From NCBI GenBank assembly GCA_016630955.3, contig CM049994.1, forward strand, positions 744,001 to 808,000: a DNA stretch of 64,000 bases, in the 5' to 3' direction. How positions within the stretch are numbered: the stretch's first letter is position 1; every line of letters begins with the position of its first letter. The position numbers were made by a program, and so were the translations under genes. Below, piece after piece: positions 32,379 through 41,942 of this stretch. The DNA comes from Didymella arachidicola. Taxonomy: Eukaryota > Ascomycota > Dothideomycetes > Pleosporales > Didymellaceae. The notes below the pieces were generated by a model. It saw nothing but the letters and a program-made list of their open reading frames with translations, was not told the DNA's origin and did no database searches.

Positions 32379-34091
32379 ATGGCATCACCGCAGAAAGAGA
32401 ATACGCATTGGCTTAACCGCTACGCAACAGGATTCCATGCTTGGACCTCGACATCAAACGAAAATGGCCAGACAAGGTTCACTCGACCACTGGGTCTGGT
32501 TGAAACCTCGTTCGACTCCGATGGCGTATACTACGGCGGTCGAGCAGACATGACCGGGACTCTGACTCTCGAAGTCAAACACTCGCTCTCCAGAAAGGAC
32601 CTTCGGCGCCGTATCGCATTGGCCTGGACCGCACTTCGCTTGAGACACGTCCTACTCATGAGCCGATACTTTGACGATGCAACCTCCGGCCTCCGGAACT
32701 TCGCAATCGACGTCCCGAAGGACCTCGCTGCAGCCCTGCACGACGTCGAAACAAGCACCGTCTGGATAGAAGACCACTACGCCTCCGTCGACGCGCACGA
32801 CTTGCACGACCACGCTCTGAATGTAAACCGCATCATCGAGCCCCAGATGTGCATGTCCAAACTGCACGTCCTGCCCCTGCACAAACTCCCGGGCGGCACG
32901 TACAGACTCTCCTTCCTTATCATCATGGCGCACCAGATCTCCGACGGACTCAGCGCATACGGATGGTTCAAAGACCTAATCCGGCTGCTAAACCAGCCCG
33001 CCCACGCCATTGAGTCTGAAATCACCGCATCGCTAGACCTCGCTACTTTCAAATCCAACCTGCCCCCCGCACAGGAAGATCTGTACCCCAAGATCCCAGG
33101 CACCAGGGCGCGCCAGAGGTGGATATGGGCTATCCTCCGCGTGCTGCGACACGTCCAACACACCCTCCCGCCAACCTTCCCAAACCCCCTCTACCGCGCG
33201 GAGCGACTACGCACCCCGTGCCCCCTCCCGCCCACATACACCAAAGTCTTCGCATACAGCGGACCGCACACACCGCCCCTCACCACGGGGTACATAACCG
33301 CGCAGCTCTCCCCCTCGGGCTCATCACGGCTCCTCACGCTCTGCCGCAGCGCACAGCTCAGCATAGGAGCGGGTTGTTTCGCGCTCGCCGGGCTCGCAAT
33401 GCTGAAGCTCCACGCACAGCTCCACCCACACATCCCCCCGGACGAAACGCCCGCCATGACAGCTTCGTTCCCGCTGAACCCGCGCGCGTTTTTCAACCCC
33501 GCGCCGCGCGCTGAGAGCTGCATGCTCGCGTTCAGCGAGGGCATCGTGATGCCCGCCGTCCCCGCCCACACATCGCTGGAAAACCGCTTCGTGCAGACAG
33601 CCAAACGCGCGAACCGCGAGCTCAAAGTGTACCAGAAGCGTGCCATTGCTCCGGCTGCCAACGCAAGCGTAGCGCTCGACAAGCACAGTCCCACGCGTCT
33701 CCTCGCCACAGGCTACATCTCCCAGATAGAGCGCGTGCAGGCCAAACTCCCACCGGCGCAAAAATTGCCGTTTGGCAATCCGCAGGGCGAGCTGCCAGCT
33801 GCTGCTGGACAGGGGGCGACGTGCGGGGTGAGCAGTGTGGGGAGCTTGAAGGGGTTTTTCCGGGCGGGAGAGTATGATTTGGATGAGGAAAGAGATTTTG
33901 TGGGGGATTATAGGGGGTTGCGGATGGGGGTTAGGGCGAGGGAGGGCGAGTTTTTGGTGGGGAGTTGGACGGATGCGGAGGGTGTTGTGGGGTTTGGGGT
34001 TAGTTATGATCAGAGTGCGATTGAGGCTGGGGCGGCGGAGATGTGGGCGAGGACTGTTAGGGGGTTGTTGGAGAGGGGGGCGAGGCTGTGA
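32379..34091 (+). CDS. HxxxDG acyltransferase (condensation/BAHD-like superfamily)
   Basis: Single exon, 570 residues from ATG 32379 (MASPQKENTHWLNRY). The family signature is AHQISDGLSAY near residue 188: His and Asp of HxxxDG, where His is the general base. The second motif region, usually DFGWG in plant BAHD enzymes, is not obvious; the C-terminus instead reads GEFLVGSWTDAEGVVGFGVS, the 'yNG' type half found in fungal alcohol acetyltransferase-like proteins. It probably moves an acyl group from CoA to an alcohol or amine; the substrate is unknown. No targeting signal was seen. It stands alone, with no biosynthetic partner nearby. The last 260 bp switch from C-ending to G/T-ending codons. 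Confidence 0.8.
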   Translation: MASPQKENTHWLNRYATGFHAWTSTSNENGQTRFTRPLGLVETSFDSDGVYYGGRADMTGTLTLEVKHSLSRKDLRRRIALAWTALRLRHVLLMSRYFDDATSGLRNFAIDVPKDLAAALHDVETSTVWIEDHYASVDAHDLHDHALNVNRIIEPQMCMSKLHVLPLHKLPGGTYRLSFLIIMAHQISDGLSAYGWFKDLIRLLNQPAHAIESEITASLDLATFKSNLPPAQEDLYPKIPGTRARQRWIWAILRVLRHVQHTLPPTFPNPLYRAERLRTPCPLPPTYTKVFAYSGPHTPPLTTGYITAQLSPSGSSRLLTLCRSAQLSIGAGCFALAGLAMLKLHAQLHPHIPPDETPAMTASFPLNPRAFFNPAPRAESCMLAFSEGIVMPAVPAHTSLENRFVQTAKRANRELKVYQKRAIAPAANASVALDKHSPTRLLATGYISQIERVQAKLPPAQKLPFGNPQGELPAAAGQGATCGVSSVGSLKGFFRAGEYDLDEERDFVGDYRGLRMGVRAREGEFLVGSWTDAEGVVGFGVSYDQSAIEAGAAEMWARTVRGLLERGARL

Positions 34092-34316
34092 GGGTGGATG
34101 TGGAATTGGTCTTGGGTTGATGGTAGACAGCTTGCTATACTGGTGGATAGCTTGATCTTGAATGGTGGACACTTGACGGTGAAATATAATGGAAGGGTTT
34201 GGTATGAAAAACTCAAGCAAATGGATTGGCTGTTCTCCAAGCCTAGGGGTCTACTTAAGCAGTCGACTATTGCACAGGTATGTAACAGGAATTGTCTAGT
34301 GTACTTTGCAGCCCGC

Positions 34317-35141
34317 TCATGCCTTCTGGGCGACGATGCGCTCGACGTCGGCGACGGACTGGTCGAGGATGGACTTGAGCGTCTTGGGGCTCTCGAGCTC
34401 CTTCTCGATCTTGGCGATGATGGAGTCGGCGAGCTCCTTCTGCTGCCTCTGCTTGACCTGGCCCTCGTAGCGGACCCACGAGTCGAGGACGTTCTTGGCC
34501 TCGTGTGCGATGGCCGTCTTCTGCTCGAGCTCGTAGGCCTGGGCCTCGAGCTTGGCCGTCTCCTTGGAGACCTCGAAGAGCGTCTTGGTGATGTCGATGA
34601 CGCCGCCGAGGTCCTGGACGTTCTCGATGCGCTGCTGGACGGCCTTGGTGTGGTCGGCGCGGGCGCTGTTGAGGATGCCCGAGATCTTGTCGACCTGCTG
34701 CTGGGCGTAGTCGGACCAGGCGGGGCCGGCGTACTTGCCGACGGCCCAGAAGATGGTGAGCAGCGACAGGGCGACGATGGACTCCTCGTTGACGACGTAG
34801 AGCTCGTTGCTGATGGCGGCGACGGAGAGACCAGCGCCGGCGGAGAGCACGGCAGCCTTGGTCAGCGGGCTGTTGCCGGGGACGGGGATGGCATCGAGGA
34901 CGCTCTGGGCCTTCTTCTTGGGGTCCTCCTGCGAGGACGCGAAGCGGGCCTGGGCGGCGAGCGAGGGGACGGTGCGGAGAGGCAGGGCAGGGCGGAGACG
35001 GGCGGCGCCTGGGAGTGTTAGCAGGTCGCGGAGGCGCTTCGTCGCCGCAGGCCAATGGCATCAATGCGGCGGGCCAGCGGCATCAATGCGCATCGGCGGA
35101 CAGGACGTACCGACCGCGCTCCTTGCGAGACGAGAAGCCAT
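34317..35141 (-). CDS. ATP4: Mitochondrial ATP synthase subunit b (Atp4)
   Basis: Two exons (35141-35111, 35008-34317; intron 102 nt) give 240 residues. The presequence is clear: MASRLARSAV-GAARLRPALP, then LRTVPSLAAQARFASS. The hydrophobic part has two membrane segments (LTKAAVLSAGAGLSVAAISN; ESIVALSLLTIFWAVGKYAG). A long helix follows (QQQVDKISGILNSARADHTK to the C-terminal VADVERIVAQKA) that forms the peripheral stalk. Subunit b anchors F1 to the membrane part of complex V. The gene is divergent from NOC4 with 213 bp between start codons. The intron holds two near-identical GGCATCAATGCG segments. Confidence 0.96.
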
Positions 35142-35354
35142 TGCTGCGGATGAAGAGTCGGGAGGGTCGAGGTGGTGAGGGTCGACTGCAAGCTTCTCCG
35201 GCGTCGACGTCGCGGCGGCCAAGAGCACCGCGCTAGGCTGTTTTGGCGCGGCCTTGGGGAACGCCGACTTTTTTTTATCGCAGCCCACCCGACGCCCAGC
35301 AGCGAGGAGACGGGGCCGACGACGAGACAGCTCCAGCGACGACACGACCCCAAC
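35142..35354. promoter_or_regulatory. Short divergent promoter shared by ATP4 and NOC4
   Basis: 213 bp between opposing ATGs, containing an eight-T run at 35270-35277. Confidence 0.7.
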
Positions 35355-37044
35355 ATGCCCGGCAAACCCACTCCCGCCGGCGTCAAGCGCAAACGAGACC
35401 CCGCCGTCGCCTCTCGCCGCGAAGCCAAGTCGAAGAAGCGCCAGAAGTCGCCCGCCAGCGCGCCCGCCAGCGACAACGACGACGTCCAGGCCTCCATTCT
35501 GCAGCTCGAGGCGCAGGTCCTCGAGTCGCGCCGCCACTACAACAACATTGCGACCCTGCTGCAGCTCTCCAAAACACCACACGATGACGCGCCCGTCCTC
35601 GCCGCCGTCGCCCTGTGCCGCGTCTTCTCGCGCCTGCTGGCCGCCGGCGACATGGCCAAGAGCAAGGGCATGGGCGACGCCGAGGCCACCGTCGTGGCGT
35701 GGCTGAAGGAGCGCTACCGAGAGTTCCTCGACACGCTGCTGCAGCACTTCCTGCGCAGCGACAGCCCCGCCAAGCAGTCGGTCGCCCTCACGCTGCTCAT
35801 GCGCCTGGTCAAGGAAGAGTCCAAGGCCACCAGCGACTACAACCTCAAGACCGGCCCGCTCTCGCGGCTGGTCGAAGCCCTCCTGTTCCTCCCCGAAGAC
35901 GACGCCAACCGGGACGAGTTTGCCGAAAAGTACTTCAAGCACTTCGACGACGTGCGCTTCCACACCTTCAAGACCATCAAGACCCTCCTCGCCACCGACC
36001 TCGACGACGCCGAGAAGAAGCTCGTAGCCACAAACAGCCTCGCGCTGCTGCTGTCTCTCGACACCGTGCCGCAGTCAAAAGACGACATCAAGAACTACCA
36101 CACCGAGTCGCAGTCGAAGAGCTCGAGGCCCACCCTGCACGTGTACAAGGTCCAGGCACAAGAGGCATGGTTGGCGACCATGCGCGCCGGCCTCGACAAG
36201 GACCAGCGCAAGGCCATCCTGACCACCTTCTCCTACCAGATCGCCCCTTGGTTCCAGCAGCCCGAGATGCTCATGGACTTCCTGACCGACTCATACAACG
36301 TCGGCGGTGCGACATCCCTGCTCGCTCTGTCAGGACTATACTACCTGATCTCGGAAAAGAACCTCGACTACCCGTCCTTCTACCTCAAACTCTACTCCCT
36401 CCTCGACGACGGGCTCCTGCACTCGAAACACCGATCGCGCTTCTTCAGATTGCTCGACACTTTCATGTCCTCAACGCACTTGCCAGCTGCACTCGTCGCC
36501 AGCTTCATCAAACGTCTCTCCCGCTTAGCCCTACACGGCCCGCCCGCTGGCGTTGTCGTCGTCGTACCCTGGGTCTACAACATGTTCAAGCGCCACCCAG
36601 CCTGTACCTTCATGATGCACCGCGAGGTCCGCGACCCCGCGCTCAAGAACACGCTCGAGCAGGAAGGCATGGACGATCCCTTCGACATGAGCGAGCCAGA
36701 CCCCATGGAAACCAACGCCATCGAAAGCAGCGTCTGGGAGCTCGAAGCATTGCAGTCGCACTACCACCCCAACGTCGCTACCCTGGCCAAGATCATCGCC
36801 GAGCAGTTCACAAAACGGTCCTACAACCTCGAGGATTTCCTGGACCACTCGTACACAGCTGTAAGTCTTGATTAGGCCTGGTGAGAGTGCTCGCTAATAT
36901 ATCCAGCTCCTCGACACCGAACTCGACAGAGACCTCAAGAAAGACCCACAAGTCGAATTCGAAATACCCAAACGCATCTTCACCGCTGAAAACGCGCTCA
37001 ACCCCATTGGCCAGCTGCTTCAGCAGGTGGTAGAAGCAAGGTAG
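35355..37044 (+). CDS. NOC4: Nucleolar complex protein 4 (Noc4, CBF/Mak21 family)
   Basis: Two exons (35355-36860, 36907-37044; 46-nt intron, donor GTAAGT) give 547 residues. The basic N-terminus is a nuclear signal (KRKRDPAVASRREAKSKKRQ). HEAT-like helices follow, then the CBF domain: LLALSGLYYLISEKNLDYPS, FYLKLYSLLDDGLLHSKHRS, RFFRLLDTFMSSTHLPAALV, FIKRLSRLALHGPPAGVVVV, PWVYNMFKRHPACTFMMHRE. The final exon adds LLDTELDRDLKKDPQVEFEI; reading through the intron would stop after YTAVSLD and lose it. With Nop14, Noc4 works in 40S subunit maturation and export. The NPF-like motif is not evident here. Confidence 0.95.
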
Positions 37045-37569
37045 ACGTCAAAGAAAGATGGACATGGGAAGCACCTCGAGTTGCACGAGCTCAATGTAGA
37101 TAGATGCAAACGCATCCGAAATAACTACGCTTCTGCACTCCCCTTTTTCCGTACCATGAGCGCGTGTGTCTATCGATCAAACAAGCTCCACCGCAATCAG
37201 ACTATCAAGACTATGCTCACGTCTCCATACCCGCGTCATCTTCAGCCGCGCGCCGGCATCAGCGCCGCTCTTGTGGGTGATGTGCGAGAGATGGGTGTCT
37301 TGCAAGGACAGGCTCCAAGAACCAAGCCATGACTTGTTCGCAACAGCGCGGAATGAGATCTAACTGAATGTTCCCTCCTTGAGAGTGACACTCGGTGACG
37401 GCCAAGTGCAGTAGTTGTGCGAACGCGTCTGGCTCTCTCTCAAGAGACGGTCTGCCATTAAACTCACATATCCACAGACACACACTCGCTCCTCTCATCC
37501 TATCCGACGTCCGCCGCGGCGTCGACGTTCAAGCACCCCACCCTCAAGAAAGCCGCGACCTAATCCTCA
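37045..37569. other. Intergenic, 525 bp
   Basis: 3' flank of NOC4 leading into the decayed methyltransferase. No intact gene. Confidence 0.5.
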
Positions 37570-38220
37570 GATCGAAGGGGCGATTATATCCATCCTCCGG
37601 CAAGGCATGCCCACCGACGGAAAGGAGCTAGACAGGAGCATCGCAAGTACTTCCTCAACCCAAACAACGCCCTTCGTCACCCTAATCCCCCCTTCCGGCT
37701 CAGCTCAGGAAGCAGCTGGATCCTGGTACCTGGGATCGCGGCATGGGAACGGGGGATCGGGGCTATGCTCATGGCTGACGCGTATCCCTGCGCGGCCGTC
37801 CTAGCGTCGAGATCGCGGGTGCCAAACTGCAGCTTCGACGTGGAAGAAGACTGGCTCTACCGCGGCGCCCGCTTCGATTTTCATCCGTGCCCGGGACTAG
37901 CCGCGTGTACTTTGAGATAACAGAGCGCATGGGCCCGGCGGATGGAAGACACGGGTTTGGAGACCATGGTGTACAAGCTGCCCGTGGGTGCGTGGCCGCG
38001 GAGTAAGCAGCTGACGACGGTGGGTAGGATGGAGCAGGTTATGATTCTGGATGGGGGGGGGGGGGGGGGTTCGAGGCGTATATGCTGAGGGGATGTACGC
38101 AGGTGCTGGGCGGGCGTGCCGAGGATGTGGTGGCGATGCTGGAGCGGGTTAGGCGTGAGGTGAGAGATCCGAGGGTGCAGTACTGGATCACGTGTGCGAG
38201 GAAGCGTTTTGACAGGTGAG
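37570..38220 (+). pseudogene. Decayed LaeA/UMTA-like SAM methyltransferase
   Basis: Pieces of one methyltransferase appear in order but in different frames: MPTDGKELDR (family: a short 'LPND..E.DR' block near the N-terminus); GIGAMLMADAYPCAAVLAS, the region after the GxGxG loop; VPNCSFDVEEDWLYRGARFD, the acidic block; MVYKLPVGAWPRSKQLTTVG and GFEAYMLRGCTQVLGG, then VRREVRDPRVQYW at the C-terminus. At least two frameshifts and stops separate them, and the glycine loop itself is out of frame. A 17-G run (38053-38069) causes the last shift. Intact relatives include LaeA-type regulators and many secondary-metabolism methyltransferases. Assignment is by motif memory only. Confidence 0.75.
38053..38069 (+). 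repeat. 17-base G homopolymer
   Basis: Seventeen consecutive G inside the methyltransferase relic, exactly where the C-terminal frame shifts. Length is prone to slippage and sequencing error. Confidence 0.95.
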
Positions 38221-39730
38221 ATGCTGGTTGTGCGGCTTTCGATTGGAGGTTTGGCACGCGGTGGATTGGGGTTTTGGATTCATGTCGATTGAAGAATATT
38301 TGGACACTTTACCACGTTTGATGCGTCTGATAATGCTGTAGTTTAGTTATGAAGACTTCATGACGTTGTGTTCAAGCGTACGTCTACTAAGACTTCATGT
38401 CTCCAGACCTCGACCTGAGGTCGTCAGCCAGAGGTGTGTACCTGGCGAAAGTGCATCCGACCCCTTCTTCAGCCAAGGATAAAGCAGAACCCAACCACTG
38501 CATCAATTCTCCTGCACTTCGAGACCCACAACCATCCCATTCAACGGCATACATGTCGAGACTCGTCACACACAGAGCGGGGAGAGAAGCACATATTCTC
38601 AGACGACGTAACGACATCAAAGGCCTGGACACACACGATTACACGCTCAATTCCACCCACACAAAGCCTCTCACCTCCGGTAACCAACCTGCATGGAGGG
38701 GCATCGCACTGCATACGCGCGAGCTATTTCTCCGGCGGAACTCCAAGTGAAATCCTTGGTTCGAGCCGCTACGAATCACCGTCCTATTCAGCCAAACTTC
38801 AACACCTAAGGTCTGGACAACAACAACAACAACTCTACATGATGCACGCCACACCGACTGTGCTATATCCCAGCAACAGATGCAAATATGCGTCATACTT
38901 CGGATCCCCCCGTGTCCGCCACAGACAACACGTTGGTCAGACTTGAGGACTCGCCACGAAAAAAACAACCTTTTCCAGCGTATCAATATTCAATAATGTT
39001 GAAACACGGCACGCAAGCCACCAATTTCCAATGTCTGTTCGCTTGGACAAGTCTTGTTTTCTAGCGGCTGCTGGTGTGCGCGTTCCTGATTTGCTTGGAC
39101 GGCTAATGCACGCCGCATGCGGGCTTCCCGTAGTGTTAGGGCGTGGCGGACGTTGAGTGCCAGACTATAGCTCCTCCCTGCAACCGATCCCTCGAGGTCC
39201 TCGAGGGATCGGTTGCAGGAAGTTTCAGCCCATCGCAGGGTGCATCAACCCCACCAGGGAATTATAGCAGGCGTGCCTATTGCTTCGGTGCAGTCGGCAT
39301 CTGCTTGGCTTCAAAAACGTCTGGGTAGCTACATGGCTACCGGAACATCACGTACAAGCATTCGGAAGTCTTGTTGTAAGCACGCGCGGTGCAAAGTCTG
39401 TATTTAGTCGAGACTATCTATACACGATGTCAATGCCATCCGTGGATGGAATTGCATTAGTGTCGCCATTACCTCATCCAGTACGTGCCGATCCGTGTTT
39501 GCTAAATCCATTATAATCCGCCATGCAATCAATACTCCAGCTTTTCGAATATAGCCGACCATGCCAACAAGCTGTTGAAGGAGAATATGTATCGAAGAGT
39601 GTGGTCATCAAACGGCAGACATGCCAGCTCCTCGTTAGGAACATCGCTCGCAAGTCATGCCGTTGTATCATGTGAATGGAAGAGTGCTGATGGTTTCACC
39701 CATCAATGCAAGTCGTACAGTGCACACTGC
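38221..39730. other. Intergenic, 1.5 kb
   Basis: No gene recognised; short frames only. It contains the 21-bp perfect inverted repeat listed separately. Confidence 0.5.
39177..39219. repeat. Perfect 21-bp inverted repeat with 1-nt spacer
   Basis: The left arm 39177-39197 (CCTGCAACCGATCCCTCGAG plus G) is followed by T and then its exact reverse complement at 39199-39219. It would form a 21-bp hairpin in RNA or a cruciform in DNA. No T-run follows on either side. Confidence 0.97.
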
Positions 39731-40273
39731 TTACAAGAAAGCAGCGAGGGCACCGACGACGGCGAGGAGGCCAACACCGGCCTGGGCAGCAGCGCCAGTC
39801 GATTGAGGAACGCCGGTAGAGGAGGTGCCGCTAGCGCCGCCAGACGAGGCAGTGGAGGCAGGGCTGGAACCAGAGCCGGAGGCAGAGCCGGAAGGCTTAG
39901 CAGAGCTGGCAACGGGCACGCTGCTGTTGCCAGCGACGGCGGAAGAGGCAATAGCGGGAACGGAGCTGGCTGCAGGAGCAGAGCTGACAGGGGCAGCAGA
40001 GCTGATAACAGGAGGACTAACGACTGAGGCCCTGTTAGCAAGGGGTTCATGATCAGCAAAGATGGAGCTGGACTTACCCGAGGGCAGCGACGCAGGAGGG
40101 ATTGAGGAAGCACCAGCGGGAGTGGAGACGGCTGGGGCCGAAGAGACATAAGGAACGCTGGCACTGGCAGTGGCAGTGGCAGGAGGAGCCTGAATCTGAC
40201 CGTCAGAGATCTGGGAGATCAGCTGACCCTGTGCGGCGACAGTAGCAGCGAAGGCGAAGACAGCGAAACGCAT
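39731..40273 (-). CDS. Small Ser/Ala-rich GPI-anchored wall protein
   Basis: The start at 40273 gives a signal peptide (MRFAVFAFAATVAA), then GQLISQISDGQIQAPP, the short motif common at the N-terminus of fungal small GPI proteins. A Ser/Ala/Pro-rich body for O-mannosylation follows, and a hydrophobic end (AAQAGVGLLAVVGALAAFL) preceded by small residues suits GPI attachment. A 54-nt intron (40077-40024, donor GTAAGT, branch TGCTAAC) leaves the frame unchanged; spliced length is 162 residues and unspliced 180. Probably a plasma membrane or cell wall protein with a structural role; the exact function is unknown. Confidence 0.85.
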   Translation of the reverse strand: MRFAVFAFAATVAAQGQLISQISDGQIQAPPATATASASVPYVSSAPAVSTPAGASSIPPASLPSGKSSSIFADHEPLANRASVVSPPVISSAAPVSSAPAASSVPAIASSAVAGNSSVPVASSAKPSGSASGSGSSPASTASSGGASGTSSTGVPQSTGAAAQAGVGLLAVVGALAAFL

Positions 40274-40597
40274 GTTGGCGGTTGAGGTGTGTGGTGGGCG
40301 GGTAGAGTGGAATAGATGACACCGGTCGACTTGAGCGAGTGAAGCAGTCGGACTGATTGACGCTGAATATGATTGAAGCAATGGACTGGGTGAAGAGGAA
40401 AAGGGCAAAGCAGGCGGGAGCATTCCAGTCTATTTATCAACAGCTTCGCGGCTGCTCAGCTTGTTTCACTGCAGGAAAGCACCGACCACCTTGTAAAGAC
40501 AGGGAGCGAACCTTGGCCAGATGCTTGTCACATCCCTGCAATAAACTCACCGAGAGCCTTGCAACGCCTATCAAAAGCCTGCTGCCAGCTTCCTACC
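40274..40597. other. Intergenic, 324 bp
   Basis: Promoter side of the GPI protein gene up to the MITE. Nothing else recognised. Confidence 0.5.
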
Positions 40598-40875
40598 TAG
40601 GGTTGCGCCCAAATCTATCCTGGATATGGGATAGTCCGGATATCCCGCTGGATATCCGGCTTTTGCTGGGTGACTGGATATCAGACTGACATAAGCAGGA
40701 GCAAGCGCCTCGCTTAGCTATCCCAAAGTAGTATCGCTTAGAAACTAGACAGATAGTAGCCGACTCTACTCCTATATCGTCTGTTAGTATACGATTTATC
40801 CTGAAGATCCCGGATATACCCTAATTCGGGATATCCTGGTATTTTTGGTCATATCCCGGATATGACGCATCCCTA
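40598..40875. mobile_element. Non-autonomous hAT-type MITE, 278 bp
   Basis: The ends are TAGGGTTGCG at the left and CGCATCCCTA at the right (reverse complement TAGGGATGCG), a terminal inverted repeat of about 12 bp with imperfect extension. It is flanked by 8-bp duplications TTCCTACC (40590-40597) and TTCCTACT (40876-40883), 7 of 8 identical. An 8-bp duplication and a TAGGG-type end are hAT features. The interior is full of GGATAT/ATATCC subterminal motifs, probable transposase-binding sites, and codes for nothing. Confidence 0.85.
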
Positions 40876-41942
40876 TTCCTACTATGATAAAGAACCGCGT
40901 CGGCTCCTCTGCGCACTCGTCGTGTCACAGTGACTTGCAGCCAGGCTCGTTGTGCGCTGTGTGCCTCCCGTGGCAAAAGCTTACCGTGGTACAGCAAGCT
41001 TGGAGGCGTGAATAACGCGTTGAAGGCGGTTTCGCCTGACGCCAACGTCCGGTGGATGGCGGGAGCGGCTCAGGTACGTGGCGCTGATTGGCTCTTGCAC
41101 GATAAGACGTGCTGGGCGATCGACACCTCACTGGGAGATCTCAATGCAGCGCCCCAACAACAAATGCGTTGCGCATGCAGAGCCCTCGGGACCGCTTGCC
41201 TGCGTTGCTATGTATAGTGAGCTCAACACCGATCGTTGCCGGCCGAGTCCAGCATGACCAGACCTCTTTTTCATGGTGCACGCGTCACCATTCATCATGC
41301 TCGTTTCCAGCTGTTCCTCCACCAACATCGAACATCTCCCTTGCTGGAATGCAGTGCGGCACAGTTGACAACAAGGCGCTGCAAATCTTTCTGCGGCCGC
41401 TGGCGCATCAACAAATCACCCAGCCGCCTAGCTTTTGCATCTACCAATTGCCTTTGCGCCGTGCACCATCACACAGATCGTACAAAAACCCCCATCGCAC
41501 CACTCTACCCCAGCCTCAGTCGCCCAGCCGTACCGAGCCGATGTCAAGCGTCAGTGAGACTACCCCGACTTTCAAGCTGTGCGGACCTGTTTCTTGTTGT
41601 CATGGCAAATGTCCCCGCCGGCTCGCAGCGTGTCTGGCCGCTACCTGAAACATGCTGTGTCGCAGGCTGGATGCTGCAGTGAAGCGTTGGGAAACAGTGT
41701 TTGCACCTGACTGTCGCCGATAGGGTGGCCTGCGGCACCGCCGAACGTTGGATATTGATGGAGCTGACGTCCTTGAACCCTGCTTGCTGCCAGCTTTCAC
41801 AAGGCACGTGTTTTGCCGCAAAAAGCAGAACAGGCGATTCACAATCAATGATGCTCGTGTGTGTGAAATGATCGACATTAATTTAGTGGTGTGGTATCTT
41901 CATTACGACAAACTATGCATACACGGTGAAAAATCTTGGTAT
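40876..41942. other. Intergenic, 1.07 kb
   Basis: Several overlapping frames of 60-180 codons on both strands, none with recognisable motifs. 3' flank of the transporter. Confidence 0.45.

Noticed and set aside
34098..35021. 307-codon plus-strand frame opposite ATP4
   Set aside because: It is Leu/Gly/Asp-rich antisense shadow of a GC-rich gene; ATP4 on the other strand is unmistakable.
35615..36871. 418-codon Arg/Pro/His-rich frame within NOC4
   Set aside because: Out-of-frame shadow of NOC4, whose CBF domain is clear in the other frame.
37045..38220. Fungal biosynthetic gene cluster around the methyltransferase relic
   Set aside because: No synthase, P450 or transporter partner lies nearby; the acyltransferases are distant and the flanks are housekeeping genes.
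40880..41650. Several overlapping plus-strand open frames
   Set aside because: No ATG context, motif or codon pattern distinguishes them, and opposite-strand frames are equally open.
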